Shown piece after piece: positions 34,565-45,215 of a stretch of DNA of 64,000 nucleotides. The DNA comes from Deroplatys truncata (lineage: Eukaryota; Arthropoda; Insecta; Mantodea; Mantidae), in NCBI GenBank assembly GCA_030765065.1, contig CM060976.1:62356539-62420538 (forward strand). The letters are read 5' to 3'. The position numbers and the translations under genes were made by a program. The notes under the pieces are model-generated. The model did no database searches. It was not told where the DNA came from and saw nothing but the letters and a program-made list of their open reading frames with translations. Position 1 is the stretch's first letter. Each line of letters starts with the position of its first letter.

Positions 34565-35880
34565 TTTGGGAACGGTGAAACTCATCTCGATTCCATTTTA
34601 TAATTCGAATCCTAAATCGATCCCGTATCCCAAGAAGGGAATAGCCTATATCGGTCCCGCCTTCCAAAATGTAAACAACCTACTCGACACCGTAAGAAAT
34701 TAATTTCAGTCTAGTTATAATGCATAATTTCCATTCCCATCTTAAAAGACTTAGGACTTTCAGCAGACCTATAGTGACTGCAAAGTGATATTGTGACATT
34801 TGTAATATTATTAGCATTATTGCGCACGTGACCTGATGGCCCAGATCGGATATTGTGCAAGAGTGGAGGGGATGAAAAACCAGTTCCTAGTGTAGCGTGC
34901 CCACGCCGAGTTTAGCGTGGGTTGAGTCAGTCGAGTCGAGGTTCTGCTAGCGATCAGGTGTGTGCAGCTTGTTCATGCATACAGCATGGCGTCCCCACCG
35001 ACAGGCAAGGAGGTATTGTAATTCATTTTTATTATAATAAATAGTTACCATCCAGTTCGGATTAATGTAAATTTCTATAGTAGATAGACCCTTCCCTTAT
35101 CCACATAATGAATTAGAGATATTGCTAGGGACTTTTTAGTTATATTTTCAGAATTTCGTTGAGCGCGCCTCGTCGTACCTCGCATAATGTGTGATATGTT
35201 CACGGTACCTGTTGCTCTACCCCCATTGAGCTAGAATATTAAAGAGGTTACGACAATATAGCAGTTTCATGTTTCATCAAAACCGATTTTAATTGCAAAA
35301 TCAGATGATATATAAAGTACTTTTGCTCTACCTACTAAATGAATGCAACAATTTTGTAAACTCCATATACAAAATAGTTGAACAATCGGTGTGTTATTAA
35401 AAAAATTGTAATTCTAATCAAATGAAAGATTTTGAAAAACGCCAAAATATGTAACCTATAATAACGTTTGTTCTTTTGTGTAATCGCTCCATTCATACGT
35501 CTGCTAGAATATGTTAAGTGTGTACGAACACTTTCTGCAGTCACTGTATGTGTACAGGTATGGTTAAAAATATTGCATTGTTAAGTTTATGGTTTATGCA
35601 CACGTTAATGGCTTATAACTGGGAGACATTTTAAACTAACAGCTCTCACATAGTTATGGGACCGAGTTATTGACAGTATATACTACGGGACTCTGTCTGA
35701 TCCATGAGTGTCTGCTCCTCGACGGGCCTCTGACCCCAGGCACCCGCTTGTAAGTCCTGGGGGGTGTAAGTCCTACATAAGAGGAGGGTAAACAGATAAT
35801 GAATGAATGAATGAATATACTACGGGACTGAGCTGGGTTGTCCACATTTTACTCACGAAGATAACGGGACCAAATAGGAT
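34565..35880 (+). repeat. R2 repeat copy, with short end array
   Basis: Parallels 50955-51460 and 53141-53210. Shared blocks are CCAAAATGTAAACAACCTA, TTTCAGCAGACCTATA, TTTCATGTTTCATCAAAACC, AACTCCATATACAAAATAGTT and, at the end, ACATTTTACTC(A/G)CGAAGATAACG. An unrelated ~430 bp (about 34815-35245) interrupts it. Only about two units of the 34-bp repeat that fills the other copy are present. Confidence 0.7.
35693..35814 (+). mobile_element. Short retroposon with (GAAT)n tail and 15-bp target duplication
   Basis: 122 bp inserted in the R2 end repeat and flanked by a perfect 15-bp duplication ATATACTACGGGACT (35678-35692 and 35815-35829). It ends in four GAAT/TGAA units. The long duplication and simple tail indicate target-primed insertion. 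Because the host is itself tandemly repeated with similar sequence, the duplication could partly be pre-existing. Confidence 0.6.
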
Positions 35881-36410
35881 GCGTTCGTTGGCAAAGAAAG
35901 TACCTATTTCCAGACTTTTCCCTCAGCTTTGATTAATTGTTTATCACTTCTGAATATGTTTTCAATTTTTGTTACAAATATGACCAGTGCTTTAGGACAT
36001 GGAGATTTCAGTTAAAAGAATATTAGGTGGCTGAGAGCTGTTTAAACTTTCTGATTATTATACGTGTTCTTTTGGACTGGAAGCACTTCAGTGTTTTAAA
36101 GCGTATTTATATCTCATTTTCCTAGAACCTATAATAATTTTAAAAATCTATGAAATGATATGGAAATACTATGTTTAACCTAATGGTAAAATCTTGTCTT
36201 TATTTCCGATGCCAAGCACTGTTTGTGTGATCCCTTGTGGCACATACCTGAGAACTGGAGTATGCTTGACGTCAAATCACAGATCTAAAGGATATAAATG
36301 ATATTAATAAAATCATTACAATATATATATAATTAATATATGTAATGACGAATGATGCAGCTAATGCATTTTTTTTAAAAACAATATGCTTTGCATTAAC
36401 GCTTCTATAA
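35881..36410. other. No gene seen
   Basis: AT-rich spacer between R2 and an R1 copy. No supportable feature. Confidence 0.4.
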
Positions 36411-36965
36411 ACCACTCTTTCAAAAACTTGTTCTTGTAACTACTTCTTGTTAATCGAGATACTTTTCTTACACATTTACACTTTTTAGTGAAGATAGAAG
36501 AATACAGAAAACTAAAGCTAGTAAAATATTTTAAATTGTGTCATGTGATGGCTTTCAAATTCCGTTCTCTTTGCATGACCAGAAAAAAAAGTAGAAGGGG
36601 AAGGAGGGAGAATCGTGATTTTCAGTTGAAGAAAGCACAAAGTAATTGAAAATTCAAACCAATGTCAAAGAATATCTCAGGGACGGTTAACACCACAAAA
36701 AATGTACTTCACATAAACTGTATGATTCAACTGGATCTACATTTTTTTGTATCGTGAGCTTTTGTGTATCTCTTACGATTTCCATTTACACAAAAGTGTA
36801 AAGGACTGTGAGGACTTCACAGGCTATTCCCTAAAATTCAAGGAATAAAATAGCTTATTTGTTATGAAAATATCTTAAACACATGATATTTTAATATAAG
36901 AACGTTTGAACCGTTTTTGAAAAATAAAAAAATGACGATTTTTTTCATAAAGAGTAGTTTGGAAT
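36411..36965 (-). repeat. R1 repeat (interrupted copy, first part)
   Basis: Diverged R1 copy that continues at 37536-37680 and 45244-45345. An S1 SINE and then the 7.5-kb polymerase element are inserted in it. Recognisable blocks include TTGTTAATCGAGATA, GTGTCATGTGATGGCTTTC and TTACGATTTCCATTTACACA. Confidence 0.7.
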
Positions 36966-36967
36966 GG

Positions 36968-37535
36968 GGGATGAACGAGCGAGATGGCTCAGTCGACAAT
37001 GTCTGAGGTTCGCATTCGGGAGGTCGTAGTTTCGGTTCCCGCGGTCAACCTCCCTGACCCATGGGTTTCTTGGGGGTTTCCCTTGGCCACTAGGCGAATG
37101 CTGGGAAGGTTCCTTACATCCCCCGATTTTTCTGTCTCGCCATTTCACCTCCATTCTCATTTCACTTCACCTTTCATTTGCTTGGTTGTTTTAGAGTTGC
37201 AAGGCTCGGCGGGAGTCTCGACGTTGTATGGCAGGGGAAACAGATGTTCTATATAACACTTCGTCCCCCGGAATAGGGGTAGTCTCCGAGTCCCGGCTCC
37301 TCCAGTGGGATGTGCAAGCTGAAGGGGTGGGAGGGAAGCCGGTTGCACCAGCTGCCATCCTGGCAGTTTCAATCTGGAAAAAGGTAGGTGTCCTGCCCTG
37401 TCGTGCCTCCTGGTCCGGCCTCCCTCTGTCTCCTCTCACCTCACCCCTTCCTCCCGGGCGCGCCCCATTAGGGTCTTGGGCACAAAAGATCTTCTTAGGT
37501 CTAGATGCTAAGTCCCCCTCCGCTCCTAGTCTTTG
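36968..37535 (+). mobile_element. S1 SINE copy, nested in R1
   Basis: The head GAGCGAGATGGCTCAGTCG and a modified box B (GTTTCGGTTCCCG) are followed by ACTAGGCGAATGCTGGGAAG. The body is GC-rich and has lost the usual 3' tail. R1 resumes at about 37536 with TTGGGGTGGGTATATTCTTG. Confidence 0.65.
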
Positions 37536-37680
37536 GGGTGGGTATATTCTTGAAAACCTTCGTGTCACATCTCTGGAAGATATGATGTCAAGTTTTGGTG
37601 TTTATCTAAGATTTCTTTTTTGACTTAGGCTGTTTACACACACACACACCTTTGTTAATTATGTTTTTTTTATTCAGGGG
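37536..37680 (-). repeat. R1 repeat (interrupted copy, second part)
   Basis: R1 sequence TTCTTGAAAACCTTCGTGTC through the internal (CA)n tract to TTTATTCAGGGG, where the polymerase element begins. The last six bases, CAGGGG, are repeated at 45244-45249. Confidence 0.8.
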
Positions 37681-37802
37681 AGTAGGTAAATATAGAGAGA
37701 GCTGGCGCAGTTTTTTGGGCATATATGGGAAAGGATAGGGAAAACGAGGCTAGATGCGGAAGTTCAAAGAGGAAAATGGGTTTATATGGGAGAGATAGGG
37801 AA
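37681..37802 (+). repeat. Left terminal inverted repeat, 122 bp
   Basis: Begins AGTAGGTAAATATAGAGAG and contains CTGGCGCAGTTTTTTGGGC. Reversed, it matches 45122-45243 at every position except the second base (G against A). Confidence 0.92.
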
Positions 37803-38490
37803 AGCATGTTTGATAGCTGTTATAATGTGTAATTAATACTGTATATAATTTCTAATCAGTTGCCCTAGTTCGAATCCCAATCTTTCAATCACTTCCTTAA
37901 TTTTTCTCTATACTCTAGAATATATCACTTAGATTGATGCTGTAACTGTATACAGCTCTTTTAAACATATCAAACTAATATTGTAAATAAGTTTGTTTCT
38001 GGTGCTCTGGGTTCGAATACTGATAAAATGTAATTTACTTATAAATTTAATAACTCATAAACTACTTAAGATAAAGACGTCAAATAAACTTTATTACATT
38101 TATGTCATTAGGTAGTTTCTTTCGAATGCATCCTGGGTTCGATCCTTAATTTTTAAATCTTCATTACCTCGGAAACTAAGCGAGGTAGAGGAGCGGACCA
38201 AAGCATGTTTGATAGCTCACACAATGAATAATCAATGCTGTATATAATTGTTAATCAGTTGTGCTTTATTCGAAACCCCACTTTTAATGGTTTTCTTAAT
38301 TTTCCTCTATACTCTAGAATATATCACTTAGATTGATAGCGTAATTGCACACAGCTTTGTTTAACATGTCAAGCTAATATCATAAATTATTTTGTTCCTG
38401 GTGTTCTGGGTTCGAATAGCGAATCAATGAAATTTACTTGTAAATTTAATAACTCGTAATTTAATTTATATAGACACGTCAAGTAAAACG
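37801..38490 (+). repeat. Direct repeat of ~290 bp, period 399, in the left arm
   Basis: Copies at 37801-38090 and 38200-38490 share AAAGCATGTTTGATAGCT, CTCTATACTCTAGAATATAT, CACTTAGATTGATAGC-type sequence, GGTGTTCTGGGTTCGAATA and TAAATTTAATAACTC. Identity is high but imperfect, so the duplication is older than the latest insertion. Confidence 0.85.
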
Positions 38491-38696
38491 TAAACAGAGT
38501 ACCTAGTCTCTAAATATCGTTATCATGACAATAACTACTTTAAAGTACTCATATCGAATCCCGAAGGGGTGATTTCATATATCTTCAAGCCTATGATTCA
38601 TATCAGGTTCGAGTAAAGATTAAATGGTAGATGCTGATGCGGGGGAGCTAAATTACTAAAAATGCCTTTATTCAAACTATTACCGGGTTCGATTCT
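37868..38696 (+). promoter_or_regulatory. Reiterated GGTTCGA (box B-like) motifs in the left arm
   Basis: GTTCGAATCCC (37868), GGGTTCGAATA (38009), GGGTTCGATCC (38135), TTCGAAACCCC (38269), GGGTTCGAATA (38408), TCGAATCCC (38554), GGTTCGAG (38606) and GGGTTCGATTC (38685) are close to the tRNA box B consensus. They recur at roughly 80-145 bp and are not followed by tRNA folds. They could be pol III-factor sites, remnants of tRNA-derived sequence, or an element-specific motif. Confidence 0.45.
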
Positions 38697-38929
38697 AGAA
38701 GCTTAGAATCTGTGTAACTCTGGAAAAATTACTTTGCTCGTGATTGTAGTGAAATGTAATGGTCTTTCTGTGGTAAGATGGAAAGGAAGAATTGCAAAGG
38801 GAATAAAAACATGAAATAATGTAGTATATACATACATTTAACTAAATGAGGGGAAAAATCTTCTACGTTACCTTTTAAGCTTTTACTTTTAAGCATTGTG
38901 ATAACAGAGCTGGAGTTAACCTTGGTGCA

Positions 38930-38972
38930 ATGGGTGGTGGTAGTGGTGGTGGTGCTGGTTGTGGTAGGCTTT
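38930..38972. repeat. (GGT)n-like simple repeat
   Basis: GGTGGTGGTAGTGGTGGTGG-type run inside the left arm of the polymerase element, upstream of its promoter. Confidence 0.7.
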
Positions 38973-39221
38973 GAATGACAACATCTGTCTGAATAAGCGT
39001 GTGGGAGTACTTCTCTTGTTGGTGTGACAGTATATATAGCTAGTTACGAGACGAGTTTAAACGTGTTTGATACTGCCAGACATCCTGTCTCTAGGTGTGA
39101 CGTCATAAACATCCTGTCTCTGGGCGTGAGGTTATATGATGGAGGCTAATACGCGTAGAGGGATCATATACCTCTAGTTATGGAGCGAGTTTATGATTTA
39201 TCTAAAAGGTTCGTGCTCCTT

Positions 39222-39260
39222 CTATAAATACGGTGATCTAGGGCATTGGACTTCATTGCG
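39222..39260 (+). promoter_or_regulatory. Candidate TATA box and start site for the polymerase gene
   Basis: CTATAAATA at 39222-39230 is followed about 30 bp later by GGACTTCATTGCG (39247-39259), a reasonable initiator position. The first ATG of the polymerase frame is at 39389, giving a leader of about 135 bp with no earlier in-frame start. Inferred from spacing only. Confidence 0.5.
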
Positions 39261-39388
39261 CTAATTAGTCTTGAGGTGTTAACATCGTGTTCTCTCCAAG
39301 AATAATCAGCTTTCTAAGTGATATCAAGGTGAAGGGGTCTACATTTCCATTGAAGAAGGATTAATACGTTATTACATCAAGAATAAAG

Positions 39389-42300
39389 ATGAATAACTCG
39401 GTGTATAAGGATATTATTCCAAGCGCTACTGGATACGCCTGCGGAAAATGTGGGAAGAAGTTCCTCCGAGGTTATCACAGGAGAAGACACGAGATGAGCT
39501 GCAAGAAGCTCTTCAAATGTAAACATTGTAGCTTGACCTTCAATGATGGTTATAAGGGCCAGCGACACGAAGATGTATGTGAAATAAGCAGTCCTCAGAA
39601 GAAAAGCAGATTGGAGCCTACTAAACATCATTTATTATCAACAATGGAGGACTGTGATATGAAAGAATATGAAACTTCATTCAAAGGACGATTGAAATCG
39701 TATTTTATACGATGTGAATCACCTAAGGACCTGAATATGTATCTGCATGAGGCGAAACAACGCATAATCCAGGCTGTGCATAAAGAGCTTGGTATTCACA
39801 AGAGTGTTAAAATTAATCTGCTGGCTGAATGTCGATTTGTTAACAGTATTGGAGAAACCTGCGACAAAACATTTAAAACAAGGAATCATCCTGTTTTCCT
39901 AGAAACAGATCTGGACTCAACACTGGAAGCGAAATTCAAGAAATTGGTGACTGATGTGGAGGAGTCTCAGCTTAAGGGTAGCAACTGGGCTTTGCTTGCA
40001 GTGGAAGGACTTCGACTTCGTATCAACAAGTACAATCCGTTGCGAGGAAGTAGCTACATACCACTACCGTCAGCTGTTGAAGCAAGGAAAGCGTGTATAA
40101 GCATTCAGAACTTTAGTGATGAGAAATGCTACATGTATTCTGTACTAGCTAAATTCGTTGAGAAGGATGCGTAACGTGTGAGCAAATACAAGCAGCTTCA
40201 AGATAAGTACGACTTCAGCTGTGTTTCCTATCCTACTCCACTTTCTCAAATACCTAAATTTGAGAAGCTTAACAAGATATCTATTAACGTTTTCGGGCTG
40301 GATGAGAAGCATGAAGTGTATCCAATAAAGGTTGCTGACATTGAACTACCTGAACACTATGACCTGCTACTATTGAATGACAGTAGTGGAAAACATCACT
40401 ACGTATATATAAAGAATTTTGAGAAACTCGTTCGACGTCAGAAAACTAATCGTAATGGACGTGTTTATACCTGTAAGCGCTGCTTTACACATTTTGATGA
40501 TCAGAGCGGGCGAAGTGGACTGGAAAAACTACAAGAAAATACATCAATCTGTAATCAACATGGTGTTACGAGGGTAGTTATGCCTACCAAGGAGAAATCA
40601 ATTGTACACTTTAAAAATGTTGAGAGGATGTTGAAAGTACCTTATGTCATCTATGCTGATTTTGAGAGTATTCTCACTCCATGCCATACGTGTATACCCA
40701 ATCCTGAAACTTCTTATACAACCCCTTATCAAGAGCACACACCAATGAGCTTCTGTGTTTACGTGAAGCCTTCATCCAGTGTTGAACATATTGAAACTGA
40801 CCTTCCTAAGCAACCTCATGTGTATCGTGGTTATGATGCTGCTCAGAAGTTTATGCTGTACCTGACATCTCTTGCAACAATGATTGGTAATATGTAAAAA
40901 TCTGCCAAGCCTCTGAAACATACGGACCAGCAGCAAAAGGACTTTGAGTCTTCTACGGCATGTTACTTGTGTGGAAAAGGCTTTACAGAAGAGAACTACA
41001 AAGTACGCGACCATGATCACATCAGCGGTGAATATCGTGGAAGTCTTCATAATAAATGCCATTTAGCCTGTAAAACACCTAAATATATTCCAGTCTTCAT
41101 GCATAACCTTAGCGGATATGACTCTCATTTCATTGTTAAGGAGCTGGGTTGTACAAGTGAACGTGTGGAGGTAATTCCTAACTCTGAAGAAAGCTATATC
41201 TCATTCACCAAGTATGTAGGAGATATAAAGCTTCGATTTGTGGACAGCTTCCGTTTCCTCAGTACAAGCTTGGATAAGTTGGTAAAAAAATCTAACCTCA
41301 TATCCTGAAACACTAAAGTACTTTGGAGAAGACAAATTGAAGTTGATGACTCGTAAGGGGGTATTTCCCTATGATTACGTCACTTCCTGGGATGTTTTGA
41401 ACGAGACCTGCTTGCCTCCTAAGCACACCTTCTACAATAGATTAAATGAAGAAGAAATTAGTGATGCTGACTATGATCATGCTAGAAATGTATGGGAGCT
41501 GTTTAATGTGAGAAACCTGGGCGAGTACAGCGACCTGTACTTAACCTCGGATGTACTACTCCTAGCCGATGTCTTTGAGACGTTCAGAGAGCAAACCCTC
41601 AAAACACACAAAGTTGATCCCGCGCATTATTTTACCTCTCCAGGACTTACATGGGACGCCATGTTGTTGTATACAGGAATTAAGCTGGAGCTGTTACAAG
41701 ATTATGATCAACTACTCATGGTGGAATCAGGTATAAGCGGAGGTTTATGTCAAGTTTCTCATCGGTATGCAGAAGCTAATAACACGTATATGGATAAGTT
41801 TGATCCGTCGAGACCAACCCAATTTATCACATACGAGGACGCCAATAACCAATATGGGTGGGCAATGTGTCACGCTCTTCCTTTTGGTGGATTTCAGTGG
41901 GTTTCGCCTGAAGAAATCTACTTAGAAAGGCTACAAGAAGATGATGCTCGTGGGTGCATATTAGAAGTTGACATTGAGTATCCTGCAGAACTTCACGATC
42001 TACACAACGATCTACCTTTCCTGCCTGAGTGTATGAAACCATTGGAAGCATCTACAAAGAAACTGATACCTCATCTTGGACCTCGAAAAAGTATGTAGTG
42101 CATTACATGGCTTTTAAGCAAGCTCTTAGTCATGGACTACGACTAACAAAAATCCATCGTGTGCTACAATTCCGACAGTCTCGGTGGTTGAAACCTTATG
42201 TGGAATTTAACAACAGGCTACGACAACAAGCTGCAAATGATTTCGAGAAGGATCTCTACAAGCTCTTTAACAACGCCATGTTTGGAAAAACTATGGAGAA

Positions 42301-43042
42301 CCTGCGTAACCGTATGGATATACGACTGGTGACCAATGAAAAAACTCTAGAGAAGCTGATCGCCAAGCCTACGCTTATCGACAGGAGGATATATGCTGCT
42401 AACCTAGCTGCTGTACATATGGCCTCTCGTCAGATTGTATTCAACAAGCCTATATACATTGGTATGAGTGTGTTGGACATCTCCAAGACGTTAATGTATC
42501 ACTATCATTACGACGTGTTGTAGCCTTATTATGGAGCTGAAAACCTGAAGCTTATGTATATGGACACTGATTCGTTCATTCATCGTGTTACAACTGAAGA
42601 TGTGTACCAGGACAAGCTACGTTTTCTTGCGAATCTCGATACAGCTGATTACCCTGTCAACCATATATGCCACTCTACTCAGAACAAGAAGGTATTGGGA
42701 AAATTTAAAGATGAGGCTAATAGCAAAATCATCCTACGCTTTGTTGGACTACCTCCTAAGATGTATGCCTTAGATATTCAAGGGTCAATGATAAAAAAGA
42801 TTAAAGGTATAAAACGTAGCGCTATTAAGCAGTACATTTCGTTTGACAGCTATACAGACTGTCTTAAAACCTGTGAAATCATCAGAACGCCCATGAATCT
42901 AATCCTATCACGAAAGCATGCTGTTACCACAGTGCAAGTGAATAAAATTGTATTGAATCCCTTTGATGATAAAAGAATTATTGCTGAGGATGGAATAACT
43001 ACCTATGCGTATGGACATTACAGTATTACAAACAGTGCTTAA
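39389..43042 (+). pseudogene. Protein-primed-type family B DNA polymerase with C2H2 and endonuclease-VII-like modules, broken
   Basis: Span of about 1217 codons, ATG at 39389. Two C2H2-like fingers lie at residues ~16-64 (CGKCGKKFLRGYHRRRHEMSC is the first). A conserved block LRINKYNPLRGSSYIPLP follows at ~210. An endonuclease-VII-like zinc module (CYLCGKGF, then RDHDHISGEYRG, then HNKCH) lies at 40958-41065. Exonuclease motifs are YADFES (40652), LSGYDSHF (41107) and YSDLYLTSDVLLLADVFE (41526). Polymerase motifs are YEDANNQYGWAM (41831), LYKLFNNAMFGKTMEN (42256) and YMDTDSF (42557), with GIKRSAIKQ after. All catalytic acids are present. Breaks: stops at 40172-40174, 40895-40897 and 42521-42523; frameshifts at an A7 run (41284-41290) and an A5 run (42087-42092). 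Homologous sequence continues across every break. The C-terminus is complete. Confidence 0.9.
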
Positions 43043-43390
43043 GAGAATGTAAGTCGAAGATGAAGATTTTCTCGTTAGTCTACAATCTTACAAAATGAAG
43101 TTTATCCGTGTGCTGTGTATGCAACTAGCAGACGCCTGATGAAGAAAGAAGAAGGTGGAAGGGAAGGTGGTAAACATGGCATTAGGAGCAATCCTAGTGC
43201 TAGTCTCAAACCTAGATAAAAGGGGAGAGACACCTACAACGAACTAAAATAAAGGTATGTTGAGGCAAAGCTTTACAATTTGTGAACCAATATGCAGTTT
43301 ATCCCTCTCCGCATTGTACAATAACTGTTTAACATATAAGTTTGTAAGATTTAGAAAAAAGTATATAAATTGTTGTAACGTTGGATGAGA
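43043..43390. other. Untranslated 3' region of the polymerase element
   Basis: No further gene follows the polymerase stop. An AATAAA-like signal is present in AAAATAAAGG near 43248. Confidence 0.4.
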
Positions 43391-44140
43391 AATGTTTATA
43401 ATCTAATTACTCTCTATATTACCACGAGTACCTGTGATACTAGTTGAATTACCTGTTAAAATGACTTAAATACCTGTGATACTACCCTAATCATGTGAAA
43501 TTACTTTAACTAGCTCGGATACGAATTCCTGTTCTAAATTAGCACGAGCACCTGTGATACTATCTGGTTTGCCCTAAATATCAATGATACTAGATGAATT
43601 ACCTGTTAAAATGACTCAAATACCATGGATACAACCTGAATCACCTGCTTTTACCTTAAATGGCTGTGATACAAATCTCTGATCGAAATTATCAATAATA
43701 TCTGTGAAGCTATGTCGATTACCTCAAATACTTACGATATTACCTGAACTATCTGTGAAATACGAAGCTATGTTATAACCGACCCCTGGAACCTACCCTC
43801 CTGTAATGCTAGCTGAATTACTCTAAATGCCTGTGATACTTGAATTAACCTAAATACCTACGATACTCTCTGAATTACCTGTGAAATACGACACTAAGCT
43901 ATACCCAACCCTAGAATCTATCCTCTTATGATACTAGCTGAATTAGCCTAAATACCTACGATTCTAGCTGAATTACCTGTGAAATCATGCAGAGCCATGA
44001 TGCAGTTAGCCTCTGGAATCTATCCTCCTGTGATACTAGATGAATTAGCCTAAATACATACGATAGTAACTGAATTACCTGTGAAATCATACACTGCTAT
44101 GATGCAGTCAGCCTCTTGCAATACTAGCTGAATTACTTAC
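43390..44140. repeat. Degenerate array with core ACCTGTGATACTA / CTGAATTACCTGTGAAAT
   Basis: About 20 imperfect units of 15-40 bp built from TACCTGTGATACTA and CTGAATTACCTGT(G/T)AAAT. A longer register of about 100-120 bp recurs towards the 3' side (GCTATGATGCAGT(C/T)AGCCTCT occurs near 43990 and 44096). Stop codons are frequent in all frames. Confidence 0.8.
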
Positions 44141-44159
44141 CTGTTAGTGTGAGTGGGTT

Positions 44160-44745
44160 AGCTTTTCCCGTTGCTGTTCACATTTTTCCCTTTACTGGTC
44201 ACCTTTTTCCCTTTGCTGGTCACCTTTTTCCCTTTGCTGGTCACCTTTTTCCCTTTGCTGGTCACCTTCTTCCCTTTGCTGGTCACCTTCTTCCCTTTGC
44301 TGGTCACCTTTTTCCCTTTGCTGGTCACCTTTTTCCCTTTGCTGGTCACCTTTTTCCCTTTACTGGCCACCTTTTTCCCTTTGCTGGTCACCTTCTTCCC
44401 TTTGCTGGTCAGCTTTTTCGCTTTGCTGGTCAGCTTTTTCCCTTTGCTGGTCACATTTTTCCCTTTCCTGGTCACCTTTTTCCCTTTACTGGTCAGCTTT
44501 TTCCCTTTGCTGGTCACTTTTTTCCCTTTACTGGTCACCTTTTTCCCTTTGCTGGTCAGCTTTTTCCCTTTGCTGGTCACATTTTTCCCTTTACTGGTCA
44601 CCTTTTTTCCCTTTATGGGTCACCTTTTTCCCTTTGCGGGTCACCTTTTTCCCTTTTGCTGCTCACCTTTTTCCCGTTGCAGGTCACCTTTTCCCTGAGC
44701 AGTCACCTTTTTCCCTGAGCGAGTCACCTTTTCCCTGAATGGGTT
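44160..44745. repeat. 21-bp tandem array (about 27 copies) in the right arm
   Basis: The unit is CTTTTTCCCTTTGCTGGTCAC with scattered variants (ACTGGTCAC, GGTCAGC). Because 21 is a multiple of three, long frames stay open: the plus strand reads LFPFAGH or LVTFFPL heptads and the minus strand reads TSKGKKV heptads for about 147 residues. Similar units on both sides and the lack of any other coding signal make a protein product unlikely, but the lysine-rich frame is noted. The array decays into 20-22 bp variants after 44610. Confidence 0.92.
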
Positions 44746-44839
44746 ACGTAATGGGCATGTCTAGAATTAGCGTTCTAACATTGACATGAAACAGTTTTCC
44801 ACTAAGTTCACGTCTAAAGTCGCTTTCAAGTCTAGCACC

Positions 44840-45215
44840 TCCTATTCCCTATCTCTCCTGTATATAAACCCATATTGCTACTCCTTTGGTATCTGTCTAG
44901 CCTAATTCCCCCTCTCCTCCTGTTCCTATACCTCTCATATAAACCATACTCTACTCCTCTAGCTCTGTCTAGCCTAACACCCCTCCTCGTTTTCCTATAC
45001 CTTTCATATAAACCATACTCTACTTCTCGACCTCTGTCTAGCCTAACACCTCTCTACTATTTCTTCCATATAAACGTATTTCCCTCCTTCAACCCTGTCT
45101 AGCATAGTATCGGTCGTCGTATTCCCTATCTCTCCCATATAAACCCATTTTCCTCTTTGAACTTCCGCATCTAGCCTCGTTTTCCCTATCCTTTCCCATA
45201 TATGCCCAAAAAACT
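44840..45215. repeat. Tandem array of the TIR unit near the right end
   Basis: Five or so units of 58-72 bp share CCTATCTCTCC(C/T)ATATAAACC and CTGTCTAGCCT. The last unit is inside the right TIR (CCTATCTCTCCCATATAAAC at 45125, CATCTAGCCT at 45168). The left end has only the TIR copy, so the array expanded on one side. Confidence 0.85.

Noticed and set aside
37191-37623. Overlapping frames of 125 and 131 residues
   Set aside because: Both lie in the GC-rich S1 SINE; no motif and both strands open.
39389-43042. Spliced polymerase gene with introns explaining the breaks
   Set aside because: Homologous protein sequence continues directly on both sides of every stop or frame change, leaving no room for introns.
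43390-44140. CRISPR-like array
   Set aside because: Units are degenerate and contiguous without unique spacers, and the genome is eukaryotic.
44149-44718. Protein-coding gene of 189 residues (or 147 on the other strand)
   Set aside because: The frames are open only because a 21-bp unit is tandemly repeated; both strands and several frames are open equally.
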